Shown: positions 28,062 through 37,413, numbered from the stretch's first letter. The stretch is DNA of 64,000 nucleotides from Alicyclobacillus sp. SP_1 (GCF_024706985.1 NZ_JAMCCX010000094.1:1-64000); one strand, 5' to 3'. The notes: generated from the sequence alone by a model not told the origin. Program-made: numbers and translations.

Positions 28062-29463
28062 CTTGAGATTCCCTCCCTGCGGAGCCCGCACTCTGCCTCT
28101 TCAATTTCCATCTTTTAACATATTGCTCCTTTGTGACCTGATGTGCTCTGCCAATCGCAAAGGCATCGTCTGGTACTTCGTTTGTAATCGTCGACCCAGC
28201 GCAAACATAGGCTCCACGCCCCACCCGGACTGGTGCGATGAGGTTCGAATTCGACCCGATAAAGCTGTCATCTCCTACTTCCGTGCGATATTTCTTTTCT
28301 CCATCGTAGTTGACCGTGATAACTCCACAGCCAATATTCACTCGTTCGCCTACATACGCATCGCCTAGATAAGCCAGGTGACTGACCTTTGAGTCTTTTC
28401 CCAAGTGTGTATTCTTAATCTCGACGAAATCGCCTACTTTTGCATGTTCTCCAATGGTCGATCCCGGCCGGATATAGGCAAATGGTCCTACGGATGCATG
28501 CTCTCCAACCACACTTTGCAACACGACGCTGTATTGAATCGTAGCGTTGTCATGCACTGTGGCATCCAGGAGTCGGCTGTTTGGACCAACGATGCACTGT
28601 TCACCGATGCTGGTCTTGCCCTCGAGATGGGTGGCCGGGTAGAGAACCGTATCGCGACCAATCGTCACATCCGCGCCAACGTAGGTCGATTCAGGATGCA
28701 GCATGGTCACCCCACTCTGCATAAGTTCTCGATTTCGAGCAGCTTGGGCTAATTTTTCGACCTGCGCCAGCTGAACTCGGTCGTTGACACTTGCAATCTC
28801 GTCTGAATTTGCAATCTCTGAGGCCACCACACGTAGCCCTTGTTGCTTCAGAAGTGGTAGTACATCCGTCAGATAGTATTCTTTTTGCGCATTACTCGGC
28901 GTCAACTTTTTACAGGCTTGACCGAGCGACCGTGTATCAAATGCATAAATTCCGGTATTGATGCAATGATTTTCGCGTTCTTCTGGCGAGGCATCTCTTT
29001 CCTCGACAATTTTCTCCACAGAGCCCCCTGCATCGACAAATACACGCCCTAGACCCGTTGGATTCTCTACGCGCGCAGTCAACACCACCCCTGCCGCTGC
29101 CGTCTCCGACTGTACGTCTAATAGCGCCTGGATGGTCGTAGCTTGAATGAGCGGGGCATCTCCATAAAGGACGACGGTCGACTTTGAATCCGCTTTCACA
29201 AGTGGAAGTGCCGCCAAGACTGCATGTCCGGTGCCTAACTGCTCCTCCTGAATAGCATATTCGACAGATGTCCCCACGACTTCCATCACTTGCTCTCGAT
29301 GTTGCCCGACCACCACGATAATCTGCTGAATGTCTACTTTCATCAACTGATGTAAAATGTGTAAAATCATCGGTTTCCCGAGAATTGGATGAAGGACTTT
29401 GTGCAGCGAAGACTTCATCCGCGTCCCGAGTCCGCCAGCTAATATGATAGCAGTGCGGCCCAC
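28051..29463 (-). CDS. glmU: Bifunctional UDP-N-acetylglucosamine pyrophosphorylase / glucosamine-1-phosphate acetyltransferase
   Basis: Performs the last two steps to UDP-GlcNAc, the peptidoglycan precursor. The 470-aa protein has an N-terminal Rossmann uridylyltransferase domain ([11 protein letters not shown], residues 8-18) and a C-terminal left-handed beta-helix with hexapeptide repeats (about 255-450, including [12 protein letters not shown], the conserved acetyltransferase site region). Starts at GTG after GAAGGAGG. A sigma-A promoter lies 31-60 bases upstream. The order spoVG-glmU-prs is that of B. subtilis. Confidence 0.97.
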   Translation of the reverse strand: MGRTAIILAGGLGTRMKSSLHKVLHPILGKPMILHILHQLMKVDIQQIIVVVGQHREQVMEVVGTSVEYAIQEEQLGTGHAVLAALPLVKADSKSTVVLYGDAPLIQATTIQALLDVQSETAAAGVVLTARVENPTGLGRVFVDAGGSVEKIVEERDASPEERENHCINTGIYAFDTRSLGQACKKLTPSNAQKEYYLTDVLPLLKQQGLRVVASEIANSDEIASVNDRVQLAQVEKLAQAARNRELMQSGVTMLHPESTYVGADVTIGRDTVLYPATHLEGKTSIGEQCIVGPNSRLLDATVHDNATIQYSVVLQSVVGEHASVGPFAYIRPGSTIGEHAKVGDFVEIKNTHLGKDSKVSHLAYLGDAYVGERVNIGCGVITVNYDGEKKYRTEVGDDSFIGSNSNLIAPVRVGRGAYVCAGSTITNEVPDDAFAIGRAHQVTKEQYVKRWKLKRQSAGSAGRESQDEF

Positions 29464-29493
29464 GCCCCAGCCTCCTTCATGTGCATGCCCTCA

Positions 29494-29523
29494 AGTGTAC
29501 AGGAAGGGGTAAACTAATTTCAA
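29494..29523 (-). promoter_or_regulatory. Sigma-A promoter of glmU-prs
   Basis: TTGAAA (29518-29523) and TACACT (29494-29499) on the minus strand are 18 bp apart, 31 bases upstream of the glmU GTG. Confidence 0.65.
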
Positions 29524-29573
29524 TTTTTATCGGCACCGTTGCAAAAATGCCACATTTCCAAAACACAAAACAC

Positions 29574-29602
29574 AGCCCTGACCAGCGTTCAAAGTCAGGG
29601 CT
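29574..29602 (-). terminator. Intrinsic terminator after spoVG
   Basis: AGCCCTGAC and GTCAGGGCT form a 9-bp stem with an 11-base loop, followed by a T-rich tail (GTGTTTTGTGTTTT) on the minus strand, 16 bases beyond the spoVG stop. Confidence 0.85.
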
Positions 29603-29617
29603 TCTATGTCTTCTGTG

Positions 29618-29896
29618 TCACGCACTCGGCTCTTCCACCGTCACGCCTGTCCGGTAGTATTCTTCAAGCACAGCTTGCTGTATTTTTTCTCTAGTGCCTG
29701 AAGAAATGGGGTGTGCAATGTCTCGAAACTCTCCATCGGGCGTCTTTTTGCTTGGCATTGCTACGAACATCCCATGATTGCCATCGATGACTCGAATATC
29801 ATGAACCACAAATTCGTTGTCAAAGGTAATGGACGCGATGGCCTTCATGCGACCCTCGCTGTCCACCTTGCGCAGACGGACATCTGTGATTTGCAT
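29618..29896 (-). CDS. spoVG: Septation/sporulation regulator SpoVG
   Basis: A small nucleic-acid-binding protein with effects on asymmetric septation and many post-transcriptional targets. The 92-aa product opens [11 protein letters not shown] and carries [19 protein letters not shown] and [20 protein letters not shown], all hallmark segments. The ATG follows AAAAGGGTGGTG. A sigma-H promoter lies about 50-80 bases upstream, as in B. subtilis. It stands alone between ridA and the glmU promoter with its own terminator. Confidence 0.97.
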   Translation of the reverse strand: MQITDVRLRKVDSEGRMKAIASITFDNEFVVHDIRVIDGNHGMFVAMPSKKTPDGEFRDIAHPISSGTREKIQQAVLEEYYRTGVTVEEPSA

Positions 29897-29947
29897 CGAG
29901 ATTCACCACCCTTTTACCGAAAGAAACGCATCCCCATGCAAGCTTGC

Positions 29948-29976
29948 AATTCTACAAGGTATTGGTGGTTTCCTGC
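29948..29976 (-). promoter_or_regulatory. Sigma-H promoter of spoVG
   Basis: The minus strand has GCAGGAAAC (29968-29976) and GTAGAATT (29948-29955), matching the sigma-H consensus RnAGGAwwW ... RnnGAATww with a 12-base gap. The B. subtilis spoVG promoter is the classic sigma-H example. Confidence 0.7.
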
Positions 29977-30078
29977 TTTCCCGTCAAAATTTTTTCATAA
30001 TTGCTCATCACGACTATCGGAACCACTGACTTTCGGCAATTCCTGGTGATTTCCGGCCCAAGACGGCGAATTCATGAG

Positions 30079-30465
30079 CTAGTTTTCATTCACTGCGTGA
30101 TAAGCCATGACCTCGATTTCAATCTGCGCTCCGCGTGGCAGCGCCGCCACCTGGACGGTCGAGCGAGCTGGACGGTGGTCGCCGAAGAACTCCGCATAGA
30201 ACTCATTGACTTCCGCGAAATGTGCCAAGTTGGTCATAAAAATAGTCGTCTTCACCACCTCGTTCCGGCCATATCCGGCTTCCTTTAAGATGGCATCCAG
30301 ATTCTCCAATACTTGCTTCGTCTCCGTAGCGATATCCCCCTGCATAAACGTCCCATCCGGACTGAGTGGAATTTGTCCGGAAGTGTAGAGAAACGGCCCT
30401 ACCGCTACAGCTTGTGCATACGGACCAATGGCTGCGGGCGCAGACGTCGTCGAAATTTGTTTCAT
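30079..30465 (-). CDS. ridA: RidA-family 2-iminobutanoate/2-iminopropanoate deaminase
   Basis: Hydrolyses reactive enamine/imine intermediates produced by PLP enzymes. The 128-aa trimer-forming protein shows PAAIGPYAQAVAVGPFLYTSGQIPL near the start in two blocks, the NLDAILKEAGYG and the C-terminal RPARSTVQVAALPRGAQIEIEV region split by the usual arginine. The ATG at 30465 follows GGGAGGAA; the frame upstream is not conserved. It lies 92 bases downstream of purR, equivalent to yabJ, which in B. subtilis is co-transcribed with purR. Confidence 0.95.
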   Translation of the reverse strand: MKQISTTSAPAAIGPYAQAVAVGPFLYTSGQIPLSPDGTFMQGDIATETKQVLENLDAILKEAGYGRNEVVKTTIFMTNLAHFAEVNEFYAEFFGDHRPARSTVQVAALPRGAQIEIEVMAYHAVNEN

Positions 30466-30557
30466 AGTCAATTCCTCCCGATGAATAAATGTAAGACCCA
30501 TGCATTTACAATAAGTAGATTTTAAAGCAACTTTGCTCACTGAACGTTAAAACTTGT

Positions 30558-31376
30558 CTAACGCGCTGTGGTCTCTCCCGGCAGAGAGGGTCTCAAGGTT
30601 ATCTCGCCGCGCTCTGGATGATGTTGCAGAAGAAGAAGTGCCGTGTAATCTGACACCAGTTTGACCTGTGGCTCCTCTGTGGCCACAAAGACAGCGGACC
30701 CAACCACCGCCACGTTGAACTCGGCGAGCAGAGCAGAGACTCCCTGCACGGTGGCTCCAGCCTGCATAAAGTCGTCCACAATCAGTGCTTTGGCCTGGTC
30801 TGGCAAAGCGCGCTTGGAGACATACATAGTTTCAATACGGCGCAGCGAGCCAGACACATAGTGCATCGAGAGCGCCGGGCCTTCCGTGACTTTGTGCTCA
30901 CGGCGTACGATGACCACAGGCACATCCAGGTAGCGGGCGGTCGCCACTGCAATCGGGATTCCCTTCGTCTCAACTGTCACAACGACATTGGGGGCGGTGC
31001 GCGCATAGCCGGAAGCGATGATTCTGCCAATACTATCGAGCACGTCGGGTTGCCCTAGCACATCGGACATATACACATAGCCGCCTGGCAGGAGGCGCGA
31101 TGCATTCGATAGCGTATTCGCCACGCGCTCTAAAAAAGCCTGCCTCTCATGGGGAGGAACGCCAACACAATAGCGAATTCCCCCACCTGCACCCGCAAGA
31201 CTTTCAATCGTTCCCGCGCCCGTCGTTTCGAGAAAATGCCGGACGATGGCGACATCTTCACTCAAAGACGACTTGGCCGCACCCAAACCCTCAGCCAATT
31301 CCGTCAAAGAGACAACGTGTTGAGGTTTGTCCAGAAGTCGCTTCGCAATCGCCAGAACACGTTCCGTGCGCTGCAT
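30558..31376 (-). CDS. purR: Purine operon repressor PurR
   Basis: Bacillus-type PRPP-responsive repressor of purine genes. The 272-aa protein has an N-terminal winged helix (residues 1-70, RVLAIAKRLLDKPQHVVSL) and a C-terminal phosphoribosyltransferase-like effector domain with ALIVDDFMQAGATVQG as PRPP-binding loop. The ATG at 31376 follows GGGGAGG; the frame open to 31394 adds six residues. Flanked by ispE and ridA as in B. subtilis. PRPP, made by the nearby prs product, is expected to relieve repression. Confidence 0.96.
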   Translation of the reverse strand: MQRTERVLAIAKRLLDKPQHVVSLTELAEGLGAAKSSLSEDVAIVRHFLETTGAGTIESLAGAGGGIRYCVGVPPHERQAFLERVANTLSNASRLLPGGYVYMSDVLGQPDVLDSIGRIIASGYARTAPNVVVTVETKGIPIAVATARYLDVPVVIVRREHKVTEGPALSMHYVSGSLRRIETMYVSKRALPDQAKALIVDDFMQAGATVQGVSALLAEFNVAVVGSAVFVATEEPQVKLVSDYTALLLLQHHPERGEITLRPSLPGETTAR

Positions 31377-31390
31377 GGCTACGCCTCCCC

Positions 31391-32266
31391 TCAATGAAAC
31401 TCTTCTGCCTGCAAGAGGCGCACCAGATGAACATCCTTTGCAAAGCCGCGAAAGGCATTGTAAATCCGCTGACCTGACGCCTGTGTGGGTGCGAGCACGA
31501 AGAGCGTTGGCCCGCTTCCGGACATAAAGACTCGGCTCCCACAGACCTGCTCCATGCGTTGCTTGAGGACAGCAACTTCCGGGTACATCTCTAAAGTAAC
31601 TGGCTGGAGCCCATTGAAGAATCGCCGCTCAACCAAGGAGATGTCGCCTAACTGTAGCGCTTCGACCATCGCATCACTGGTAGGCACAGAGCTGTAGCGG
31701 GCAGGGGTCAACGCCTGATAGACATCTGCCGTCGACACAAACAGCGGCGGCTTGAGCAGCACTACCCAGCCCCGAAGTCCATGAGTCACACGTGTCAATT
31801 GCTCTCCACGCCCACGCGCTACGGCACAACCGCCGTAGACACAAAACGGCACGTCTGAACCCACTTCAGCGCCAAGCGTGGCGAGGTCCTCCATGGACAA
31901 GCCGACCTGATAGAGCCGATTTAATCCGCGCAGAACGGCTGCTGCATCAGACGACCCACCAGCCAGACCCGCAGCTACAGGAATATGCTTGTCTAGGTGA
32001 ATGTGCACTCCGCCCAGGTGAATGTCTGTCTTCCGGAAAAACACTTGCGCCGCCGCAACCGCAAGATTTCTGCCATCAAGCGGGATGTTCGTTGCAGCCG
32101 ATTCCATGACAATGCGCTGGTCCTCTCCATCGAGTCTCTCCAGCCAAATCTGGTCGGACAAATCGACCGATTGGAGCACCATGTCCACTTCGTGGTAGCC
32201 GTCGGAGCGCCGACCTAGTACATCCAATGTTAAGTTAATCTTCGCATAGGCTTGTTCCAACACCAA
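31391..32266 (-). CDS. ispE: 4-diphosphocytidyl-2-C-methyl-D-erythritol kinase
   Basis: Phosphorylates CDP-methylerythritol in the MEP route to isoprenoids. The 291-aa GHMP kinase has AYAKINLTLDVLGRRSDGYH at the N-terminus, the ATP loop PVAAGLAGGSSDAAAVLRGL and the C-terminal MSGSGPTLF. GAGGTGGGG lies just upstream of a cluster CTG-TTG-GTG-TTG; TTG at 32266 is chosen by spacing, with 32275 (GTG) or 32269 (CTG) possible. The gene is between cphA and purR, whereas in B. subtilis sspF and veg lie upstream. Confidence 0.94.
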   Translation of the reverse strand: MVLEQAYAKINLTLDVLGRRSDGYHEVDMVLQSVDLSDQIWLERLDGEDQRIVMESAATNIPLDGRNLAVAAAQVFFRKTDIHLGGVHIHLDKHIPVAAGLAGGSSDAAAVLRGLNRLYQVGLSMEDLATLGAEVGSDVPFCVYGGCAVARGRGEQLTRVTHGLRGWVVLLKPPLFVSTADVYQALTPARYSSVPTSDAMVEALQLGDISLVERRFFNGLQPVTLEMYPEVAVLKQRMEQVCGSRVFMSGSGPTLFVLAPTQASGQRIYNAFRGFAKDVHLVRLLQAEEFH

Positions 32267-32318
32267 CAGCCCCACCTCGTCGCCCTATAGAATGCGACGT
32301 GATGGGGTGCAAGTCAAG

Positions 32319-32342
32319 CGTGCAGGGAACCCCGCACACCTT
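32319..32342. repeat. Short inverted repeat between cphA and ispE
   Basis: GTGCGGGG and CCCTGCAC can pair across a 2-base gap. No U-run follows, so it is at most a weak stop or processing hairpin after cphA. Confidence 0.35.
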
Positions 32343-32360
32343 GCCTACGGTTCGTTCGTG

Positions 32361-35006
32361 TTATAGTACCACGTACTGTGGTTGTGAGAGAGGCATTTCG
32401 ACCGTCTCTACTGGAACTGCACCCACTGCAAGCAAGTGCTCCACAAGTGGTTCACGATGCTCGTAGAAAACAACCACCATATCCTGAGCCGTACACTCCG
32501 AGACAGCACTTCGAAATGCGCTCAGTTCATCGAGCACCACTTGACACGACCGGTCTGGGCGACGCTCTTGAATGCGATGGGCCAAAAGGCGCGCGATTTC
32601 ACCATCGGCTCTACCGCGTTTGTCCTCATCTTCTTTGACAATGATACGGTGGAAGATGTTCGACAAAGCATCGGCGGAAGCCATCACCACTTCATTGGCA
32701 CGGTCTCCCGGCACACCGACCACGCCGATGAGCCGTCGGACCGGGAGCGTCTTGAGCCAGTCGCCAATCGACGCAAATCCGGCTGGGTTATGCCCGTAGT
32801 CCAACAGCACGTGTCCACCGTTTTGAAGTCGATAGAGCATGACTCGACCCGCATTGTGACGCGGTTCGAAAGCGCAAAGCGCAGTTGCAACGCGTTCTCG
32901 AGACAAGCCGAGCGCTCGCAACGCCGCCACGGCCGCCAATACGTTCTCCACCTGGAACAGAGCCTTCCCTCCCAGTGTGATGGGAACATCGGCAATCGGC
33001 AGAAACGCTCGCTCAAAACTCCCCATAGCTTCGACTACAAATCCTCGGTCCACGTAATACGACCAGCCGCCGAGCGCAGCATGCCGCATGATATCGCGAT
33101 TGGCGTCACTGGCTGAGAAGAGGATGATGCGACTATTGAGCCGCTGCTGAAGTTCCAGAAGTTCTTTACAATCCGCGTTAAGCACCACATAGCCCGTTGG
33201 TTTGACGCACTCTGCGACGAGTGACTTGACACGGACCAAATCCGCAATCGTATCCACCCCGTCTTGTCCGAGATGATCCCCGCTGATATTCGTCAGCACC
33301 GCGACATCCGCATAATCATAGGCTAATCCCCCGCGGCAAATACCACCTCGGGCCGTTTCCAGGACGGCCACGTCGACGGTCGGATCGGACAATACCACAC
33401 GCGCACTTTGCGGACCCGTTGTGTCTCCGGACAATATCAACGAGTCGCCCACATAGACGCCTTCTGTGGTCGTCATCCCGACCGTGTGTCCCTGCTCTCG
33501 CAAACCGTGCGCTATTAACCGGGTGGTTGTGGTCTTACCGTTCGTCCCCGTGATGGACACAATCGGAATTCTCCCCGTTGCGTCATTCGGATATAGAGCG
33601 TCCACGATAGCCTTGGCCACGCGTCGACGATGGCCGAACGACGGGTGCTCGTGCATGCGGATGCCCGGTGCTGCATTGACCTCAATGACCACTGCACCCC
33701 CCACAACTTGGGCGCTGAACGGGTGCTCGATGACGAGATCGATACCACAGACATCGAGACCAATGGCCCTAGCCGCTCGCTCGGCCAATTGCGCATACAC
33801 TGGGTGCAACTTGTCGGTCACATCTTCGGCCTCGCCACCCGTGGACAGGTTGGCACTGTCTCGCAACACCACCGCTTCGAGAGGAGCAGGGACGCTGTCT
33901 AAAGTCAAACCGTGCTTGTCCAACGTTGCGAGGACAATTTCATCGATGTGAATTTTCGTGAGTGGACATTCGTGGTCCACGCCGCGAAGTGGGCTGGCGT
34001 TGGTGGCATCCACCAATTGTCGGATGGTCTTCTCTCCGTCGCCGACCACCGTGGCGGGCATGCGCAGCGCCGCCGCGACTAGGTTTCCGCCAACGCAGAG
34101 CGCACGAATATTTTGGCCCCGTTTGTATTCCTCGATGACTACGCCTGTTCCGTATCGGCAGGCAATTCGAAACGCCTCTACCACTTCCAACTCGGTCGCA
34201 AGACAGAGCGACACGCCGCGGCCCTGATTGCCAAACCGCGGCTTGGCAACCACCGGTGCCCCGATACCTCGAAACTCCCGCAGTGCCTCCTCTTCCGTAT
34301 AGGCAACTCCACCTCGCGGAACGGGGATGGCCGCTTCCGCCAACACCAGTTTCGTCTGCTCTTTGTCGCACGCCAGGTCCAGAGCGACAGCTGAACTGGC
34401 GTCCGTCAAGGTAGCTTCCAAGCGCTTACGATGGCGGCCGTATCCCAACTCCAGTACGCTGCCAGTCCCCAGCCTGCGTACCGGAATGTCACGCTCTTTA
34501 CAAGCCTCGACGATGGCCTTCGTGCTCGGCCCCAACTCCGTCTCGCGAAAGATGTCGCGAGCCTCGGCGAGAATAGGGTCAATCTCGACCGATCCGTTGT
34601 CAACCAAAGTCTTCACGACATCTACCGCGGCAGAGAGCAGGTAACGCTGCGTTTCGTAGGCTTTGCACTCCATAACGATGTCGTAAATACCCACATCTTC
34701 CGCCAGCATGGTCTTTCCATAGTGCACATCCAAGTCGAGATAGGTGCACAGTTCTATGGCCACATGTTCCACAATGTGTCCGAAATACGTGCCACCGTGC
34801 AGACGTTCGACAAATCCACCCGGTCTGCCCTTTGCACAATGATGGTCTGACAGACCCGGCAGCACCTGCAACAATCGACTCGAAAATCCTTCATAGTCCG
34901 AACTCTCTCGCCCCGTATATTCTTCCAAATGAATTTTCGCCATCAAAATCGGCTTGTACAAAAATACATTCGGGCCATCTATATGGCGCACCGAGACTAT
35001 TCTCAT
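32361..35006 (-). CDS. cphA: Cyanophycin synthetase
   Basis: Makes multi-L-arginyl-poly-L-aspartate (cyanophycin), a nitrogen-storage polymer, using ATP. The 881-aa protein has the usual three parts: an N-terminal primer/scaffold domain (1-160), an ATP-grasp domain (about 215-475, with PVVAKPRFGNQGRGV at 251-265 and IEVNAAPG) adding aspartate, and a Mur-ligase-like domain with the P-loop GTNGKTTT (487-494) adding arginine. The ATG at 35006 follows AAGGAGCTG; the frame upstream overlaps cphB and is not family-like. It overlaps the cphB stop by 4 bases, so the pair is an operon. Insertion here displaces sspF relative to Bacillus. Confidence 0.95.
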   Translation of the reverse strand: MRIVSVRHIDGPNVFLYKPILMAKIHLEEYTGRESSDYEGFSSRLLQVLPGLSDHHCAKGRPGGFVERLHGGTYFGHIVEHVAIELCTYLDLDVHYGKTMLAEDVGIYDIVMECKAYETQRYLLSAAVDVVKTLVDNGSVEIDPILAEARDIFRETELGPSTKAIVEACKERDIPVRRLGTGSVLELGYGRHRKRLEATLTDASSAVALDLACDKEQTKLVLAEAAIPVPRGGVAYTEEEALREFRGIGAPVVAKPRFGNQGRGVSLCLATELEVVEAFRIACRYGTGVVIEEYKRGQNIRALCVGGNLVAAALRMPATVVGDGEKTIRQLVDATNASPLRGVDHECPLTKIHIDEIVLATLDKHGLTLDSVPAPLEAVVLRDSANLSTGGEAEDVTDKLHPVYAQLAERAARAIGLDVCGIDLVIEHPFSAQVVGGAVVIEVNAAPGIRMHEHPSFGHRRRVAKAIVDALYPNDATGRIPIVSITGTNGKTTTTRLIAHGLREQGHTVGMTTTEGVYVGDSLILSGDTTGPQSARVVLSDPTVDVAVLETARGGICRGGLAYDYADVAVLTNISGDHLGQDGVDTIADLVRVKSLVAECVKPTGYVVLNADCKELLELQQRLNSRIILFSASDANRDIMRHAALGGWSYYVDRGFVVEAMGSFERAFLPIADVPITLGGKALFQVENVLAAVAALRALGLSRERVATALCAFEPRHNAGRVMLYRLQNGGHVLLDYGHNPAGFASIGDWLKTLPVRRLIGVVGVPGDRANEVVMASADALSNIFHRIIVKEDEDKRGRADGEIARLLAHRIQERRPDRSCQVVLDELSAFRSAVSECTAQDMVVVFYEHREPLVEHLLAVGAVPVETVEMPLSQPQYVVL

Positions 35007-35845
35007 TTCGACAGCTCCTTGTCGACACTCTTCTCCCACTCTGACCAGTCGGTAATGGCGGATCGCGTTCTCATGTGAAATCCATACCCCTCCGGTAGAA
35101 TGTGCAAACGGACGCCACACAAGGCAAGTGACTCATCCCGATGTGCCGTCTCCAAATTACTGTGCGACAGTGCCCCGGCGTCCACAATGGACACTGCTCC
35201 GCGTCCGAGCACGCGCAGAACGCCATGATGGACGGAGATGGCCGTGTCCTCGTCAATGCCTAGCCCCAGATGATGCGGATATTGAGCAACTGCTGATAAC
35301 AGTCGGCCTAAGCGACCACGCTCTGCAAAGTGCTGGTCCACCACTACACCATCTAAAAATTCCATGCCCGGAGCCATATCCACAATAGAGATGCGTGGAC
35401 TGGTCTCTGCCTCCCCGTCAACAATCATGGTACTCGACATCATCGAGGCCCCCGCGCTGGTGCCAGCAAGCGGTATACCTGCCGCATGGACAGTGTGCAA
35501 CAGAGAGTCCACTCGCGTTCCTCCAAGTAGCTTCGTAATTCGTAACTGGTCTCCGCCTGTGAAAAAAATGCATGTCGCAGAACGCACAAGATCGACTGCG
35601 CTGTCGCGATTAGCGTCCTCGCGGCAAGAGACGTCAAACGTTCGTACATCCGCTGCACCGAGACGCTGAAACACCTCCATGTATTCCGCTCCCACTTCAA
35701 TGGGCAGTTCCGTGGCAACGGTCATCACCAGAACTTTTGCGTGCTTGTCTCCACCAAGTTCGAGAAAATGCCGCAGAATTTTGCAGTCTCCACGTTTATC
35801 TTCCGCGCCACCCACGATCACAAGGGGACCCGCCTGCCCTGTCAC
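35003..35845 (-). CDS. cphB: Cyanophycinase
   Basis: Serine-type exopeptidase that breaks cyanophycin to beta-Asp-Arg dipeptides. The 280-aa protein begins with GPLVIVGGAEDKRGD and has the nucleophile elbow GTSAGAS (Ser130) and the preceding IFFTGGDQ, as in the S51 peptidase family. GGGAGGAGGGAAG precedes a GTG at 35845, the preferred start; the frame continues upstream without homology. It is the first gene of the cphB-cphA operon. Lacking a signal peptide, it should act in the cytoplasm on stored granules. The dipeptidase that finishes the job is not in this window. Confidence 0.93.
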   Translation of the reverse strand: MTGQAGPLVIVGGAEDKRGDCKILRHFLELGGDKHAKVLVMTVATELPIEVGAEYMEVFQRLGAADVRTFDVSCREDANRDSAVDLVRSATCIFFTGGDQLRITKLLGGTRVDSLLHTVHAAGIPLAGTSAGASMMSSTMIVDGEAETSPRISIVDMAPGMEFLDGVVVDQHFAERGRLGRLLSAVAQYPHHLGLGIDEDTAISVHHGVLRVLGRGAVSIVDAGALSHSNLETAHRDESLALCGVRLHILPEGYGFHMRTRSAITDWSEWEKSVDKELSK

Positions 35846-36004
35846 CGACTTCCCTCCTCCCGCGCCGACAAATACGCCACACGCGATTGCCGTAACGCGG
35901 CCAGATCGTCTTTTAGCGCTATCCAACTCCAAAGCAGGAAACTTCAGAACTAGATAACAGCCCTAGGCTTTACGACGAGCCGAATAGATATACGCAGACA
36001 ACAA

Positions 36005-36036
36005 AAAGCCCCACACTAGGGTGAGGTCTTCTCCAC
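36005..36036 (-). terminator. Possible terminator after veg
   Basis: On the minus strand AAGaCCtCAC can pair imperfectly with GTGtGGgGCTT and is followed by TTTTTGTTGT, about 100 bases beyond the veg stop. Pairing is imperfect. Confidence 0.45.
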
Positions 36037-36131
36037 TCAAATTGCTATTAATCATCTATATACGCATTCCGACTTGAATTTATCTTTACTTCTTCATGAC
36101 CTCGTACCTTTCACTCCAACGACTGCATACG

Positions 36132-36398
36132 CTACATGACATGCGTGTTTTCATCGTCTTTGCACCATACGAGTTCCACTGTCTCCGTCAGCACGTCCGC
36201 ATAGCTGTATGACACTCGCTTAAACGAACCATCCGGGGGGTCAAGCTTGACTACAAAAACTGAAGGATACGTCTCTTCCAGAACGCCAAAACGCTCTACC
36301 GTCTTTCTGCGCCCTCCATTGGCTCGCAAGAGAACACGCTCACCAATGAGACCTTCCAAATTTCTCTTAATATCGTGGAGCGCATTTTTCGCCAACAC
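36132..36398 (-). CDS. veg: Veg family protein
   Basis: An 88-aa small protein of the Veg family: [29 protein letters not shown] at the start in two blocks and [16 protein letters not shown] in the centre, an SH3-like beta fold. In B. subtilis Veg stimulates biofilm matrix genes by affecting SinR and is made at a very high level in vegetative cells. The start is GTG 36398 or the next TTG, after AGAGGTGG. Two strong sigma-A promoters precede it. Flanked by yabG as in Bacillus, but followed by the cyanophycin operon. Confidence 0.93.
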   Translation of the reverse strand: MLAKNALHDIKRNLEGLIGERVLLRANGGRRKTVERFGVLEETYPSVFVVKLDPPDGSFKRVSYSYADVLTETVELVWCKDDENTHVM

Positions 36399-36419
36399 AC
36401 ACCACCTCTTTCCTGCTTT

Positions 36420-36448
36420 AGTATATCACGCGGAAAGAGGCCTGTCAA
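36420..36448 (-). promoter_or_regulatory. veg proximal sigma-A promoter
   Basis: TTGACA (36443-36448) and TATACT (36420-36425) on the minus strand with a 17-bp spacer, 22 bases before the veg start. Near-consensus. Confidence 0.85.
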
Positions 36449-36459
36449 TGTAGCCGATT

Positions 36460-36489
36460 ATTATAGCAACGCATCAAATTCGTTGTCAA
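36460..36489 (-). promoter_or_regulatory. veg distal sigma-A promoter
   Basis: TTGACA (36484-36489) and TATAAT (36460-36465) on the minus strand, both perfect, with an 18-bp spacer. It stands about 40 bp upstream of the proximal promoter. Confidence 0.85.
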
Positions 36490-36519
36490 TGGATATATTA
36501 ACACGATTTCCTCAAATGT

Positions 36520-37383
36520 TCATCCGTAAAACGATTTCGGCAGGCCGAGACGATACTTTCCTCGCGATTCCAGCCCGCCAACACCGTCCGTACCCGTGTA
36601 AGTCGCTTTCACCACGTCGTACAGGTTGACCGTTTCATGAATCGGCGTAAACGCAATTTTCTCCGCGATAAAGACCGGATCGAGAGCATGAATCATGATG
36701 CGCTGCGGAGAACTAGCAAAGTTGGCCCCCGCTTCGATAATACCTTCAAAGTGACTTTGACACGCTCCGGCAATAATGACTAAGTCATCTAAGTTTCGAA
36801 TTTTCTTTCGTGCATTGGCTACCGTTCGGATAAAGTTTTGGGAATTGCGGTAGTTCTGTACATCTGCCAAATCTTTTCCTTTGCGAATGACGCCATCATG
36901 CCCTGTGACGATGAGGATATCTGGACTGTATTTGTCCAACAGCGTTGCGACCGCCTCGGGCATCTTTGCCTCTGCAATGTGTTCCCCGACCGCCCGGACC
37001 CCAAGTTCTTTGTACATATTGAGACATTTTTGAAGATATGTCCCATCGCCATCCAGGTGCAGAACTCGTCCGGGCCGCTCAAAAAAATCCGGATTGGACT
37101 GATAGCGCACTTCACGCCTCAGCGATCTCTTTTCATGTTCCACCGCCCGCCGCGAACGAATGAGTCGCAAACTCTCTCCCTCGGATTGACTTCGCTGAAC
37201 CTCGAATTCGCGTTTCTCTTCTTCCGACATTTCCTCCAAATCAGCGAACGGCGCATCGGCCATCAAGCGCACATCCAGACCTTTGAGAATGGCTGTCTCC
37301 GTCTCTTCATCGACTTCCACCACCTGAAAGCAGACGTCCTTTCCGTAAGACTGTCGCACGACCATATCGCCAGCCTTCCACAT
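36520..37383 (-). CDS. yabG: Sporulation-specific protease YabG
   Basis: A cysteine protease that trims spore coat proteins in the mother cell. The 287-aa protein starts MWKAGDMVVRQSYGKDVCF and shows VLHLDGDGTYLQKCLNMYK, PDILIVTGHDG and the IIAGACQSHFEGIIEAGANFASSP core in separate stretches, with the catalytic His/Cys in GHDG and GACQSH. The ATG at 37383 has GGGGAGGAG upstream. A sigma-K type promoter sits 31-57 bases upstream, matching mother-cell late expression in B. subtilis. Located next to veg, as in Bacillus, but separated from rsmA by two plus/minus insert genes. Confidence 0.95.
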   Translation of the reverse strand: MWKAGDMVVRQSYGKDVCFQVVEVDEETETAILKGLDVRLMADAPFADLEEMSEEEKREFEVQRSQSEGESLRLIRSRRAVEHEKRSLRREVRYQSNPDFFERPGRVLHLDGDGTYLQKCLNMYKELGVRAVGEHIAEAKMPEAVATLLDKYSPDILIVTGHDGVIRKGKDLADVQNYRNSQNFIRTVANARKKIRNLDDLVIIAGACQSHFEGIIEAGANFASSPQRIMIHALDPVFIAEKIAFTPIHETVNLYDVVKATYTGTDGVGGLESRGKYRLGLPKSFYG

Positions 37384-37413
37384 AAGCACTCCTCCCCGCC
37401 CATTTTCGTACTC

